DNA from: an uncultured Oscillospiraceae bacterium
GTDB lineage: Bacteria > Bacillota > Clostridia > Oscillospirales > Oscillospiraceae
DNA: 64,000 nt
Assembly: GCA_934646005.1 (NCBI GenBank)
Contig: CAKUED010000016.1
Span: 1 to 64,000 of the forward strand
Reading direction: 5' to 3'
Part shown: one piece after another, positions 9,121 to 18,082 of the stretch
How the letters are laid out: each line of letters starts with the position of its first letter
Numbering within the stretch: the first letter of the stretch is position 1
The notes under the pieces: generated by a model
The model's input: only the letters and a program-made list of their open reading frames with translations
Told to the model about the DNA's origin: nothing
The model's database searches: none
Translations under genes and position numbers: made by a program

Positions 9121-9981
9121 TTATACTCCTTCTCTTTGATTTTTCCGTTCCAGCTCCAAAATGGAGACTAAATTCTTCATGTATGCAAGACCGCGCTGCG
9201 CGCAGTCAAATTCCGTGGGGTACGGCTGGCATTCCGTGGAGATATACCCTTGATAGCCCGCATCCATCAGCGCACCAAGCACCGACTTAAAGTCAATGTT
9301 GCCCGCGCCGGGATAACCGCGATTCGAGTCCGAGAAATGCACATAGCCCAGAATATCCGCACACTGGCGCACGCTCTGCGCAAGGTCCTTGTCCTCCAGG
9401 ATCATCGAATGCGTGTCGATATGCAGCTTAACGCGCGGCAGATCGATCCGCCGCAGATAATCCGCCGTCTCCGGCGCGCTGTTAAGGTAATTGTTGATAT
9501 AGCGCAGGATAGACTCAACAACAATGCTGCCGCCCGTCTGCACAGCGTAGCCACTCAGCTCCGTCAGTGCCTGCGTAAAGCGTGCCTCATATTCATCATA
9601 CCGCGAAAAATCTGGGATATTGCCGCGCATAATGCCTACGATTACCGGGCAGTCCAGCGCTGCGCCCAGATCCAGATGCGCTTTCAGGGCGTCAACCGCT
9701 TTTCTGCGTTTTTCTGCATCGTCGCTGATCAGGCACAGACCGTTGAGGTTATACTCCATGCCGGTGGCGATGGCGCAATAGCCAAGCCCCTCGTTTTTTG
9801 CCGCGTGCAGAAGTCGTGATGCGTTGTACTGTGCTGCGTCGCGGATGAATAGCTCGATCGCGTCATAGCCCGCGCGTCTGACTTCGGCAGCCACATACTC
9901 GATCTCGCCGCGGATGATCACTGGCTGGCGCTGCGGCTGCGGCTCCAGCGCGCAGGAGATCCCATAATGAAATTGATACAT
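9121..9981 (-). CDS. Sugar phosphate isomerase/epimerase (xylose-isomerase-like TIM barrel)
   Basis: 286 residues of the AP_endonuc_2 family. Metal ligands are suggested by IVVESILRYINN (glutamate), VKLHIDTHSMILED (aspartate/histidine), YVHFSDSNRGYPG (histidine) and GYISTECQP (glutamate). The family includes hydroxypyruvate isomerase, which would make tartronate semialdehyde for the reductase encoded downstream, as well as tagatose, inosose and xylulose epimerases. It sits between the SDR gene and the transaldolase pair. A second family member is encoded at 13498-14331. Isomerase versus epimerase cannot be told from sequence. Confidence 0.85.
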   Translation of the reverse strand: MYQFHYGISCALEPQPQRQPVIIRGEIEYVAAEVRRAGYDAIELFIRDAAQYNASRLLHAAKNEGLGYCAIATGMEYNLNGLCLISDDAEKRRKAVDALKAHLDLGAALDCPVIVGIMRGNIPDFSRYDEYEARFTQALTELSGYAVQTGGSIVVESILRYINNYLNSAPETADYLRRIDLPRVKLHIDTHSMILEDKDLAQSVRQCADILGYVHFSDSNRGYPGAGNIDFKSVLGALMDAGYQGYISTECQPYPTEFDCAQRGLAYMKNLVSILELERKNQREGV

Positions 9982-9991
9982 TGCACATACC

Positions 9992-10726
9992 TCACGCCAT
10001 ATACATTCCGCCGTTTACATCCAGCATATGTCCGGTGATAAATGCCGCGTCATCGCTGGCAAGAAACGCCGCCGCATTCGCCATGTCCTCCGGCTTTCCA
10101 AGCCTCCCCAACGGGATGCGCGTCAAAAGCCGCTGCATCGCCTCGTCGGTAAACGCCTTCGTGATGGGCGTTTCCGTCGTTCCCGGGCAAATGGCATTCA
10201 CCGTAATGCCAAACGGCGCAAGCTGACGGGCAAAGCCCATGGTCAGAGCATTGATCCCGCCCTTTGATGCTGAATACGCAAGGCATGTCTCAAAGCCGCC
10301 CATTCTACCTGCCAGAGAGCTCGTGTTGATCACGCGCGCGTGCGCGGACTTCTTCAAATACGGAAGTGCCTTCTGCACCATAAAGAACACGCTCTTCAGG
10401 TTGATCGCCATCGTTCTGTCCCACTCCTGCTCGCTCACGTCCTCGATCGCAGAGCTCGGCAGAATACCTGCATTATTCACCACAATGTCAATTCCGCCAA
10501 ACGCGGCGGCGACGGATGTGATCGCATTTTCAATGCTCCCGGGACTCGATACATCGCAAGCAACGCCAGTGCAGCCGTTTAGCTGCTGCGCGCTTTGACG
10601 CACCTTTTCCTCGTTGATGTCCAGCAGTGCCACGCGGCAGCCCTCTTCGTTCAGCCGCTTTGCAATGGCGAAACCGATCCCCTGTGCCGCGCCGCTGACA
10701 AGCGCTCTCCTATTGTTCAGCTTCAT
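9992..10726 (-). CDS. SDR-family oxidoreductase, first gene of the minus-strand operon
   Basis: 244-residue classical short-chain dehydrogenase. It has cofactor motif SGAAQGIGFAIAK, NNAG (IVVNNAGILP), catalytic serine in INTSSLAG, YSASKGG with the Tyr-x3-Lys pair, and C-terminal GHMLDVNGGMYM. It probably oxidises or reduces a sugar or polyol hydroxyl with NAD(P). The start at 10726 follows GGAAGGAGC; the open frame extends upstream to 10879 but that part has no SDR homology. It is promoter-proximal in the LacI-controlled operon, with an untranslated leader of about 360 nt. Confidence 0.87.
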   Translation of the reverse strand: MKLNNRRALVSGAAQGIGFAIAKRLNEEGCRVALLDINEEKVRQSAQQLNGCTGVACDVSSPGSIENAITSVAAAFGGIDIVVNNAGILPSSAIEDVSEQEWDRTMAINLKSVFFMVQKALPYLKKSAHARVINTSSLAGRMGGFETCLAYSASKGGINALTMGFARQLAPFGITVNAICPGTTETPITKAFTDEAMQRLLTRIPLGRLGKPEDMANAAAFLASDDAAFITGHMLDVNGGMYMA

Positions 10727-11071
10727 AGTTTGCTCCTTCCGCTCATATTGGTTTACCGCGCCCAGCATGGTTTCTTGGGGGCGTTCGGCACACACTTTTC
10801 CGTCACGCCATCGAAATGATCCCGCAGAATGAGTGATCTGGGTGTTTTCCATAAAACGAGCACCTTCTATCCGCGCCAATCAGCGGGATATAATAATCGA
10901 TCATAAGCATGCCGACACAAGGTGTCGCATCTGTGGACCCTGTGGCTGCGGAGACATCTACGCAGGGGGAATCCTTGGTCTTTTCCGGCTGCAGGACAGG
11001 TGCCTGCATTTTGGCGCAGTTGGCAGGCGGTGTCGTCGGCGCCAGTGACGCCAATGGACTGCACGCGGTCC
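10727..11071 (-). other. Long leader region of the minus-strand operon, no assignable gene
   Basis: About 345 bp separate the SDR start codon from the operator at 11078. Open frames exist (for example 10803-11054 and 10867-11064, minus strand), but neither has a convincing ribosome binding site or a recognisable domain. The region may hold the debris of an earlier first gene or a structured leader. I see no tRNA or known riboswitch here. Confidence 0.3.
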
Positions 11072-11077
11072 TTTTAT

Positions 11078-11131
11078 TTAACGTTAATTCATTTGCAAAT
11101 ACAAATTATCTGTTTTTTCCCTGTTTGTCAA
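11078..11131 (-). promoter_or_regulatory. Promoter and LacI operator for the minus-strand sugar operon
   Basis: On the minus strand, -35 TTGACA (complement of 11126-11131) and -10 TAATTT (complement of 11103-11108) are 17 bp apart. The perfect palindrome TTAACGTTAA lies just downstream at 11078-11087. This mirrors the arrangement in front of the divergent LacI gene, so the repressor should control both. Confidence 0.7.
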
Positions 11132-11299
11132 TGTGTTTTTTAGTTTTTCTACATAATCCAATAATTAAACCCAAATAACTTATCTAATATGCACAATATT
11201 CTATCTCCACTTTTACCTGCCGATATTCTCCGTTTCTTTTGGTTTAATCAATAATTTGAACATTTATCGGTGCAAAAATAATAAAGATCAAATCAATTA

Positions 11300-11348
11300 T
11301 TGACAATTCTCGAGTTTCTGTTATTATGTATTGTAGATTTAACGTTAA
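11300..11348 (+). promoter_or_regulatory. Promoter and LacI operator for the LacI-1 unit
   Basis: -35 TTGACA (11300-11305), 16-bp spacer, -10 TATTAT (11322-11327), then the palindrome TTAACGTTAA at 11339-11348. The same 10-mer occurs in the opposite-facing promoter at 11078-11087, implying autoregulation. Confidence 0.7.
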
Positions 11349-11371
11349 TTTATTCAAAGCGAGAATGCAGC

Positions 11372-12400
11372 ATGTCAAAAGTCACATTAAAGGATGTCGC
11401 GCAGGAGGCAAACGTTTCCGCGATGACTGTATCCAAGGCGCTGAACAACAAGCCCGGAATCTCCAGGCAAACGCGTAAAACCATTCTTGAAATCGCAGAA
11501 AGAATGAATTATTCGCCAAACCTGATCGCTAAAAGTCTGCGTGTCAACGAAACAAAAACTGTCGGCGTCATTTTATCCAACACGTCGGAAATCGTCACAT
11601 CCACAGTCCTGCGCGGGATTCAGGATGTTGCCGAGATGGAAGGCTACAGCATCCTGCTTTCCAATACAGATCGTAAGATCGAGCTGGAAAGAGAGGCTAT
11701 CCGAACGCTGATGAGCAAGCAGATCGACGGGCTGATCCTGATCGCGTCAATGCTGCATTCGGACGAGGGCATTTCGGAACTGCAAAGGCTGCAAATTCCT
11801 TTCATATCCCTGCTTCGGAAGAAAGACCGTATGAGCATCGACACTGTCACCGGCGACAATTTTCTCGGCGGATATAAAAGTGTCCTGCATTTGCTTGAGC
11901 AGGGCTGCCGCAGCTTTCAGGTCATTGCGCTAAGCGATATTTACGGTCTTTCTGATCGTCAGGCGGGTTATGAACAGGCATTTCGGGATTTTCGAGTCCC
12001 ACAGGATTGTGTGAACATCGTCTATGGAGGACCGTTTATCGACAGCGGCTATAAGACCATGAATCGGATCATCTCTGAATCCAGGCCAAACTTTGACGCG
12101 GTCATCTGTAGCTGTGACATGATCGCAATCGGCGCTATGGAGGCTCTGCTCGAGCACGGAGTCCGCATCCCGCAGGATGTCCGCGTGATTGGATATGACG
12201 GGATCTATATGGCAAAGTATCTGCGCGTTCCACTAACAACGATCGAGCAGCCGCTCTATCAAATCGGTGAAGAAGGGATGCGCATTCTGCTCGAAAGGAT
12301 CCGTTTTCCGAGCATTTCCGTTCGAAAAATTGTTTTAAAGAACGAGCTTGTTGTGCGTGCATCCACGGTCGGAGAAAAAACGCCTGCAAATAATCCTTAA
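11372..12400 (+). CDS. LacI-family transcriptional regulator (LacI-1)
   Basis: 342 residues. The N-terminal helix-turn-helix reads VTLKDVAQEANVSAMTVSKAL followed by the hinge helix SPNLIAKSLR. The effector domain is a type I periplasmic-binding fold (GVILSNTSEIV, VIGYDGIYMAKYLRVPLTTIEQP). The start at 11372 aligns with family N-termini; the frame upstream to 11300 overlaps the promoter. It lies divergent from the importer operon and heads the plus-strand enzyme unit. It probably senses a catabolic intermediate and binds TTAACGTTAA. A close paralogue is encoded at 18207-19208. Confidence 0.92.
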   Translation: MSKVTLKDVAQEANVSAMTVSKALNNKPGISRQTRKTILEIAERMNYSPNLIAKSLRVNETKTVGVILSNTSEIVTSTVLRGIQDVAEMEGYSILLSNTDRKIELEREAIRTLMSKQIDGLILIASMLHSDEGISELQRLQIPFISLLRKKDRMSIDTVTGDNFLGGYKSVLHLLEQGCRSFQVIALSDIYGLSDRQAGYEQAFRDFRVPQDCVNIVYGGPFIDSGYKTMNRIISESRPNFDAVICSCDMIAIGAMEALLEHGVRIPQDVRVIGYDGIYMAKYLRVPLTTIEQPLYQIGEEGMRILLERIRFPSISVRKIVLKNELVVRASTVGEKTPANNP

Positions 12401-12463
12401 ATCACAATTACAGTCTTCGCTGCCTTTGCGCGTTCTGCATACTTACACAAAGGAGGAATCCCT

Positions 12464-13486
12464 ATGAAAGCGCTGCGCTACCTCGGCAATCAAGTCCTTG
12501 AGGTCCAGGAAATCGAAACACCGTGCCCAGCTGAAGGCGAAGTATTGCTGCGTGTCCGCGCCTGCGGCATCTGCGGAAGCGATGTGCATGGCTGGCTTGG
12601 CAAGACCGGGCGAAGAATCCCGCCTATGACTATGGGGCATGAATTTTCGGCAGAGGTCGTAGAGAACGGTCCCGGTGCGGGGAAGTTTGCCCCTGGCAGC
12701 GGCGTAATCGTTCAACCGATCAACTTTTGCACCCATTGCAAAAATTGTAGAAAAGGGCTTACCAATTACTGCCTGAACAAGATTTTTTTCGGCGTTTTGA
12801 CTCGTGACGGGGCGATGGCTGAATACATCAGCGTGCCTGAGAAGCAGCTCTACGCGCTGCCAGAGACCTGCTCCTATGAAATCGGGGCACTTGCCGAGCC
12901 TTATGCCGTTGCTTATGGTGCAGTCAAAAAAGCGGGATATCTGACCGGCAAACGCGTCATGATCATCGGTGCCGGCACCATCGGGCTTTGCATCCTGCAG
13001 CTCGTAAAGCTCCAGAGCCCCGCCCAGATTCTTGTTTCCGATCTGAGCGATCATCGTCTTGCCGTTGCACGTTCCCTCGGAGCTGATCAGACTGTCAATC
13101 CAAAGCATGTGGATTATATGCAGGCAGTTCAGGAGTTGACCGATGGTGAAATGATCGATGTTTCCATCGAGGCCGTTGGCGTAGAAAGCACTGCCAATCA
13201 GTCGGTCCGCGTTCTCTGTATCGGCGGCCGCGCCGTATGGGTCGGAATGTCTCAGGCGCAGATGCAGATCAACATGCAGGACATTGTTTGCTCCGCACGG
13301 GAAGTTCTCGGCTCCTTCAACTATACCCACGAAGAGTTCGGAGAGGTCGTTTCACTGATCGGCTCCGGCAAAATGGCTTCTTCTCAGTTGATCTCCCATA
13401 TCTGCTCTCTGGAAAAGGCATCGGACGCTTTTATGGATCTGTATCAGAAGCCGGATCAGTTTATCAAGATCATCATCAAACCGTAA
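12464..13486 (+). CDS. Zinc-dependent medium-chain alcohol/polyol dehydrogenase
   Basis: 340 residues. Catalytic zinc site CGICGSDVHG and GHEF, structural zinc cluster CTHCKNCRKGLTNYC, and NAD-binding GAGTIGLCILQL. It resembles threonine, sorbitol and galactitol dehydrogenases, which oxidise a secondary hydroxyl of a polyol or sugar acid. AAAGGAGG precedes the ATG. No terminator separates it from the LacI gene 63 bp upstream, so both are likely co-transcribed. It may carry out an initial oxidation of the imported substrate; specificity is not evident. Confidence 0.88.
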   Translation: MKALRYLGNQVLEVQEIETPCPAEGEVLLRVRACGICGSDVHGWLGKTGRRIPPMTMGHEFSAEVVENGPGAGKFAPGSGVIVQPINFCTHCKNCRKGLTNYCLNKIFFGVLTRDGAMAEYISVPEKQLYALPETCSYEIGALAEPYAVAYGAVKKAGYLTGKRVMIIGAGTIGLCILQLVKLQSPAQILVSDLSDHRLAVARSLGADQTVNPKHVDYMQAVQELTDGEMIDVSIEAVGVESTANQSVRVLCIGGRAVWVGMSQAQMQINMQDIVCSAREVLGSFNYTHEEFGEVVSLIGSGKMASSQLISHICSLEKASDAFMDLYQKPDQFIKIIIKP

Positions 13487-13497
13487 TAGGAGGCAAC

Positions 13498-14331
13498 ATG
13501 AAATACGGGTGCTGTTTGAATATGGTGGCCGGGAAGCCTGATAAGACCGGCGCAGAATGGCTGCCAGCAGCGAAGCGCAGCGGCTTTGACTATGTAGAGC
13601 TGCCTCTGGCGGAAATGATGGCGCTTTCAGCATCTGACTACGAACAGCTTCGCAGTATGCTGCAGCAGTCATCCATCTCCTGTCAGGTCTGCAACAACTT
13701 TTTTCCGAAAACACTGCGTTTGACCGGACCGAACGCTGCAACGGCAGAGGCCGTACGCTACGCCCACGCCGCGCTCACGCGCGCGGCAGAGCTCGGCGTC
13801 TCAGTCGTTGTATTCGGCAGCGGCGGGGCAAAGCAGGTTCCTGACGGCTTTTCTCTGGGATCCGGATATGAGCAGGTCGCAGAGCTTCTGCGCCAGCTTG
13901 CGCCGATCGCGCAGGAAAAGGGGATCACCATTGCAATCGAACCCCTGCGAAAAGCAGAATGCAATCTGATCAATACCTTTCGTGAAGGATGTCATCTGGC
14001 TGCGGATGTCAGCAGTCCTTCCGTGCGTGTCCTGATCGATTTTTATCACATGACTATCGAGCAGGAATCCCCAAACGTCTTACTTGAGCTCGGTCCGCAA
14101 TATCTGGCTCACGTTCACTTTGCCAATCCGAATGGTCGGGTATATCCGCTCCATGCGGATGAAGCGCGCTACCAGCCTTTTATGCAGGCGCTGCAGCAAA
14201 TCGGTTATGATGGGCGTATCAGTTGCGAAGCCTATACGAACCATTTCGCCGCAGCTGCACCGCTCGCACTGAATCTGTTACGTTCCCTGAATCAGCAAGG
14301 TCACGAAAAACTGGATTCTATACCGTTATAG
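13498..14331 (+). CDS. Sugar phosphate isomerase/epimerase (TIM barrel)
   Basis: 277 residues, AP_endonuc_2 family. Candidate metal ligands are in ITIAIEPLRKAECN (glutamate), VRVLIDFYHMTIE (Asp, His), LAHVHFANPNGR (histidine) and GRISCEAY (glutamate). The start at 13498 follows AGGAGGCAAC; the longer open frame is in the wrong register with the preceding gene. It lies 11 bp after the dehydrogenase. It is distantly related to 9121-9981, so the locus has two such enzymes, perhaps for successive isomerisation or epimerisation steps. Confidence 0.85.
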   Translation: MKYGCCLNMVAGKPDKTGAEWLPAAKRSGFDYVELPLAEMMALSASDYEQLRSMLQQSSISCQVCNNFFPKTLRLTGPNAATAEAVRYAHAALTRAAELGVSVVVFGSGGAKQVPDGFSLGSGYEQVAELLRQLAPIAQEKGITIAIEPLRKAECNLINTFREGCHLAADVSSPSVRVLIDFYHMTIEQESPNVLLELGPQYLAHVHFANPNGRVYPLHADEARYQPFMQALQQIGYDGRISCEAYTNHFAAAAPLALNLLRSLNQQGHEKLDSIPL

Positions 14332-14340
14332 GAGGTATTT

Positions 14341-15180
14341 ATGTCAATCAATTCTGCTTCCATCGCGCGTCTGAAGGAAAAAGCAAACACGCTTCGCCGC
14401 GATGTCATTATCAGCATTGGCGTTGGCGTTGCCGGTCATGTTGGCGGGTCATGCTCCAGTGCAGAGCTTGTGGCTGCCCTATACTTTTACAAGATGAAGC
14501 ACGATCCGAAAAATCCGCAAATGCCGGATCGTGATCGCTTCCTGCTGAGCAAAGGTCATGTAGCGATCCTCCAATATGCTGCGTTGGCCGAAAGCGGGTA
14601 TTTCCCAATCGAAGATCTGACGCACACAAAACAGATCGGCTTTCATTTGCAGGGTCATCCTGATTTTTTGAAAACGCCCGGCATCGAGGCCGGAACGGGT
14701 TCTTTGGGGCAGGGCCTGTCCATTGGTCTCGGCATGGCGCTTGGTCTTCGGATGGACGGGCTATCCAGTAAGGTTTATGTTCTGTGCGGCGACGGAGAAT
14801 TAGCAGAGGGTCAGATTTGGGAGGCTGCGATGGCCGCCAGTCATTTCCATGCAGACAATTTAGTCGCTATTGTTGACCAGAACGGCTTGCAAGCGACCGG
14901 CAGCGTTGATACCAGAATGAATTCTAATCCGTTATCGGATAAATGGCGCGCTTTTGGCTGGCAGGTCATTGAATTAGATGGAAATAATATGGATCAGGTG
15001 GTCGCCGCGCTTGATGAGGCCGGCAAAACAGGCGGGAAGCCTTGCGTTCTTTTGGCGCATACGATCAAAGGAAAAGGTATCAGCTTTGCGGAAAACAACG
15101 TGTCTTTCCACAATGGTGTCTTAACGGAGGAGCTTTATCAGAAGGCTCTTCAGGAGCTGTCCGGCGCGAAAGGAGCATAA
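14341..15180 (+). CDS. Transketolase, N-terminal (TPP-binding) subunit
   Basis: 279 residues corresponding to the first half of transketolase. The TPP motif is GDGELAEGQIWEAAMAA ending in DQNGLQATG. Conserved histidine-containing segments are SKGHVAILQYAAL, GHPD and GIEAGTGSLGQGLSIG. Split transketolases work as alpha2beta2 complexes with the partner encoded 2 bp downstream. The protein should transfer a two-carbon ketol unit between sugar phosphates. GGAGGT lies before the ATG. Given the operon, the donor may be an unusual ketose or its phosphate. Confidence 0.92.
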   Translation: MSINSASIARLKEKANTLRRDVIISIGVGVAGHVGGSCSSAELVAALYFYKMKHDPKNPQMPDRDRFLLSKGHVAILQYAALAESGYFPIEDLTHTKQIGFHLQGHPDFLKTPGIEAGTGSLGQGLSIGLGMALGLRMDGLSSKVYVLCGDGELAEGQIWEAAMAASHFHADNLVAIVDQNGLQATGSVDTRMNSNPLSDKWRAFGWQVIELDGNNMDQVVAALDEAGKTGGKPCVLLAHTIKGKGISFAENNVSFHNGVLTEELYQKALQELSGAKGA

Positions 15181-15182
15181 CA

Positions 15183-16118
15183 ATGGAATATACAAATCAA
15201 CGGCAGGCATACGGTCGTACACTGGTTTCACTCGGCGGGCAGGATCCAAACATTGTTGTATTGGATGCTGATCTAAGCGGTTCAACTATGGGAAAATACT
15301 TCCGGGAAGCGTTCCCGGAACGCCATTTTGAAATGGGAATTGCAGAAGCCAACATGACATCTGTTGCAGCCGGGCTTGCGCAGACCGGCAAGATCCCATT
15401 TACGAATTCCTTTGCCGTCTTTGCCGGCGGTCGGGCCTTTGACCAGATCCGCCAGACGATCGCTATCGGCAAGCTGAATGTCAAGATCGTTGGCTCATCC
15501 TCCGGTCTGTCTGATTTTGGCGATGGTGCGACACATCAGTGCATCGAAGATCTCGCTATTTTTCGTGCTATCCCGAACATGACGGTTCTTTGTCCCGCCG
15601 ATGCCAACGAAGCTGTACAGGCGACCCGCGCCATCGCTGCGCTTCATGGACCATGCTATATGCGTCTGAACCGCAACGATTATGAAAACAGCACGCCCGC
15701 AGATCGTCCATTTGAAATCGGTATGCCGTATCAACTGCGCGAAGGCAGCGATATTGTGGTCTTTGCCTGCGGGTATATGGTCCATCTGGCGCTGGAGGCA
15801 GCGGAGGCTGTAAAAGACAGTATTTCCGTTCGCGTTGTCAACGTGCCGTGCATCAAACCGCTGGATCAGCAGGCTGTCATCCGTCTGTCCGAGGGCTGCC
15901 GCGCTGTTGTTACCGCAGAAGAACACAACGTCATCGGCGGTCTTGGAGGTGCGATCGCAGAGGCGCTCCGCAGTCAGCCCAAGCCCATGGAGCTTGTCGG
16001 CGTAAATGACCATTTTGGATGCAGCGCGCACAGCTACCAGGACGTGCTTGCGTATCAGGGATTGACGACTGCACATTTAGTCAAAGCGATCAGTAAAATG
16101 TCAGCGTATACACGCTGA
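15183..16118 (+). CDS. Transketolase, C-terminal (pyrimidine-binding) subunit
   Basis: 311 residues matching the pyrimidine-binding and C-terminal domains of transketolase/DXPS. Landmarks are FEMGIAEANMTSVAAGLA (with the glutamate that activates TPP), FAVFAGGRAFDQIRQ, and the C-terminal VTAEEHNVIGGLGGAIAE. The start at 15183 immediately follows the partner gene (stop at 15180) and is preceded by AAAGGAGC. Neither subunit is complete alone, so the two genes form one enzyme. Confidence 0.92.
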   Translation: MEYTNQRQAYGRTLVSLGGQDPNIVVLDADLSGSTMGKYFREAFPERHFEMGIAEANMTSVAAGLAQTGKIPFTNSFAVFAGGRAFDQIRQTIAIGKLNVKIVGSSSGLSDFGDGATHQCIEDLAIFRAIPNMTVLCPADANEAVQATRAIAALHGPCYMRLNRNDYENSTPADRPFEIGMPYQLREGSDIVVFACGYMVHLALEAAEAVKDSISVRVVNVPCIKPLDQQAVIRLSEGCRAVVTAEEHNVIGGLGGAIAEALRSQPKPMELVGVNDHFGCSAHSYQDVLAYQGLTTAHLVKAISKMSAYTR

Positions 16119-16178
16119 TCGCGTTAAGCCTCGCTCTTTCAATCAGCCGCTCCCGGTGCAGAAAGGAATGCTGAACAG

Positions 16179-17279
16179 ATGCAGCAACAGGAAATTCTTC
16201 TAATTCACGGCAAAAACTATAAGCAGATGACAAAGACTCTGTTGCAGGCTGCCGGGCTGGCTGAGGAGATCGGCAGCCGGGAGACCCCGGTCGCACTGAA
16301 GCCAAATCTTGTGATCGGCGCACCTGCTTCCCGCGGCGCGACGACGCACCCGGAGCTGGTGGCGGGCGTGCTGGAATACCTGCAGGAAAACGGCTTTCGG
16401 GATCTGCGCGTCATCGAAGGCTTCTGGGTCGGCAGCCGGACCTCGGAGACCGCTCAGACGAGTGGTCTGCTGGATGTCTGCCGGCAGTACCATGTCCCGT
16501 TCATTGACCTGCAGAAGGACGCCTCCGCCAGCTATGACGCAAAGGGTATGCAGATCAAGGTCTGCAACGAAGTCATGCGCCCCGGTTTTTTGATCAACAT
16601 GCCAGTTTTGAAGGGTCACGGGCAGACGCTCATCACCTGCGCACTGAAAAATGCGAAGGGGCTGATCCCCAACTCAGAAAAGCGCCGCTTCCACACGCTC
16701 GGTCTGCACGCGCCGATCGCACATCTGAACGCACTGATCCACTGGGATTTCATTCTAGTTGACAACATCTGTGGCGACCTGGACTTTGAGGAGGGCGGCA
16801 ACCCGGTCGAGATGGATCGGATCTTTGCCTGCAAAGACCCGGTGCTCTGCGATAGCTTCGTCTGCCGAGCCATGGGGTATCAGCCGCAAGACGTCCCCTA
16901 CATCCCGATGGCAGAGGCACTCGGTGTCGGCAGCGCAGATCTTTCTTCCGCAACGATCACCGCGCTCAACGAACCGGCACAGGCAGTCACAGATCAGCGG
17001 CCGTCGCGCCGCGTGCAGGCGCTGGGACGGTATGTCTGTGCGGATGCAGCGTGCAGCGCCTGCTATGGCTCACTCCTGTACGCACTCAACAAGCTGGAGA
17101 CAGATTATGGCCGCCTGACCTTTGATGAAAAGATCTGTATCGGTCAGCAGTACCGCAGAAAAAACGGCGCTCTCGGCATAGGAAGCTGCACGCAGAGCTT
17201 TGCCTGCAGTCTCAAGGGCTGTCCGCCCCCCGCCACTGAGATCTACGACTTTTTGCTGGCGCATATGGCGGCGCGGTAA
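16179..17279 (+). CDS. DUF362 domain-containing protein
   Basis: 366 residues of the DUF362 family. Recognisable segments are VALKPNLVIGAPASRGATTHPEL near the N-terminus (here shortened as VALKPNLV and TTHPEL), INMPVLKGHGQ, NAKGLIPNSEKRRFH and the Cys-rich tail GIGSCTQSFACSLKGCPP. The central and C-terminal cysteines could hold an Fe-S cluster, although no clean CX2CX2CX3C ferredoxin motif is present. Family members occur in redox and maturation contexts but most are uncharacterised. It is the last gene of the plus-strand unit, 60 bp after the transketolase and just before a strong terminator. Confidence 0.85.
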   Translation: MQQQEILLIHGKNYKQMTKTLLQAAGLAEEIGSRETPVALKPNLVIGAPASRGATTHPELVAGVLEYLQENGFRDLRVIEGFWVGSRTSETAQTSGLLDVCRQYHVPFIDLQKDASASYDAKGMQIKVCNEVMRPGFLINMPVLKGHGQTLITCALKNAKGLIPNSEKRRFHTLGLHAPIAHLNALIHWDFILVDNICGDLDFEEGGNPVEMDRIFACKDPVLCDSFVCRAMGYQPQDVPYIPMAEALGVGSADLSSATITALNEPAQAVTDQRPSRRVQALGRYVCADAACSACYGSLLYALNKLETDYGRLTFDEKICIGQQYRRKNGALGIGSCTQSFACSLKGCPPPATEIYDFLLAHMAAR

Positions 17280-17294
17280 CGCATTTTGGGATCA

Positions 17295-17327
17295 GGCAGC
17301 CCATTTTCGGATGGGCCGCCTTTTTTT
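17295..17327 (+). terminator. Rho-independent terminator of the plus-strand sugar unit
   Basis: GGCAGCCCAT pairs with ATGGGCCGCC (one A/C mismatch), followed by TTTTTTT. Located 15 bp after the DUF362 stop codon. Confidence 0.85.
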
Positions 17328-17506
17328 CGCAGCCTGTCTGCGAGGATTGACATAGGCAGATCGACGGCGTATAACAATATGCTGTTATATAGTTGTTATG
17401 GTTTAGGGAGGATTCAATCCCAACTTTGCAGAAGATCTCCAGAGGTACAATTGTGGATGCGGCGGTGGATGCCATGATCAAAAGCGCAAATTGCATTTAC
17501 AGCATG

Positions 17507-17539
17507 AAAAACCCGATGTGCGGTGCACATCGGGTTTTT
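17507..17539. terminator. Hairpin terminator in intergenic debris
   Basis: Perfect stem CCCGATGTGC (512-521 of this kb) with GCACATCGGG, 3-nt loop, flanked by A- and T-runs, so it can act in both directions. On the minus strand it sits just past the end of the decayed garR copy. Confidence 0.75.
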
Positions 17540-17563
17540 CGGAGGGAAACTTGTCTGGCTGTA

Positions 17564-17681
17564 TTACTTGCGTACTTCTACGCCGGTAATCTTTTCATGG
17601 TACTTGATAATTGCGCTGTGGTCTCTCTGCCCAGAGTCATCTGTCCACGATGCCATGACCGATAAATCCAACTTTATACAT
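17564..17681 (-). pseudogene. Decayed second copy of garR (only both ends remain)
   Basis: On the minus strand, about 75 bp match the 3' end of the intact reductase gene (6096 onward), including its stop codon. They are joined directly to about 25 bp that match its first codons, including the ATG (complement of 17679-17681). Roughly 770 bp of the middle are gone. The match is visible by eye, for example GACCGATAAATCCAACTTTA near the start end and GCGTACTTCTACGCCGGT near the stop end. It shows that the LacI-2 locus once had its own divergent reductase gene. Confidence 0.75.
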
Positions 17682-17753
17682 ACTTCAATGCACCTTTCTG
17701 TTAGGGGAAACTCTATTGGTTCAAAGAACCCTTTATATCCCGTGATTTGATTT

Positions 17754-17919
17754 TTACTGGAGAGACAGCTTCCCAGCGATGCTCAGCCGGTCAAGATCCG
17801 GTTTGACGATGTCGTCATTTTCGGCGCAGTGTATCACCCAACAGCTTTCGTCGCCTGAAAGGGAAGAAACACCACTCAGCTTCTTATCTGTTGCCTTTAG
17901 CGCCCCTACTCTTCTCAAA
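17754..17919 (-). pseudogene. Short unassigned reading frame between decayed garR and its promoter
   Basis: A minus-strand frame of about 54 codons starts at a TTG (complement of 17917-17919) and ends at TAA. It has no ribosome binding site and no family I recognise. It contains GDESCWVIHCAENDD, which looks protein-like, so this may be the tail of another gene lost from the divergent unit. Confidence 0.3.
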
Positions 17920-17925
17920 ATAAGT

Positions 17926-17974
17926 TATCGTTAATTGTGCTAAAATCATAGTATAGTATTAGGCGGCTGTCAAC
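17926..17974 (-). promoter_or_regulatory. Orphan LacI-controlled promoter facing the gene debris
   Basis: On the minus strand, -35 TTGACA (complement of 17969-17974) and -10 TATGAT (complement of 17946-17951) are 17 bp apart. The operator-like palindrome TTATCGTTAA follows at 17926-17935. No intact gene lies downstream. Confidence 0.65.
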
Positions 17975-18082
17975 TTGTTTTTTCGCAAAACATGCCGGAT
18001 ATTTTTATTTACTTTCCTATCCCAGTATCACTGATTTTCAGCATTTATACCGAAATTGCATGAAGAAAATCAATCTTTTTAC

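Noticed and set aside
10803..11064. Small genes on the minus strand in the leader of the sugar operon
   Set aside because: Two overlapping frames have no ribosome site or recognisable motif; they are reported only as an unassigned leader.
7022..16118. Sulfoquinovose (sulfo-TAL or sulfo-TK) pathway
   Set aside because: Transaldolase and transketolase genes fit superficially, but there is no sulfoquinovosidase, sulfolactaldehyde enzyme or sulfonate exporter in the island.
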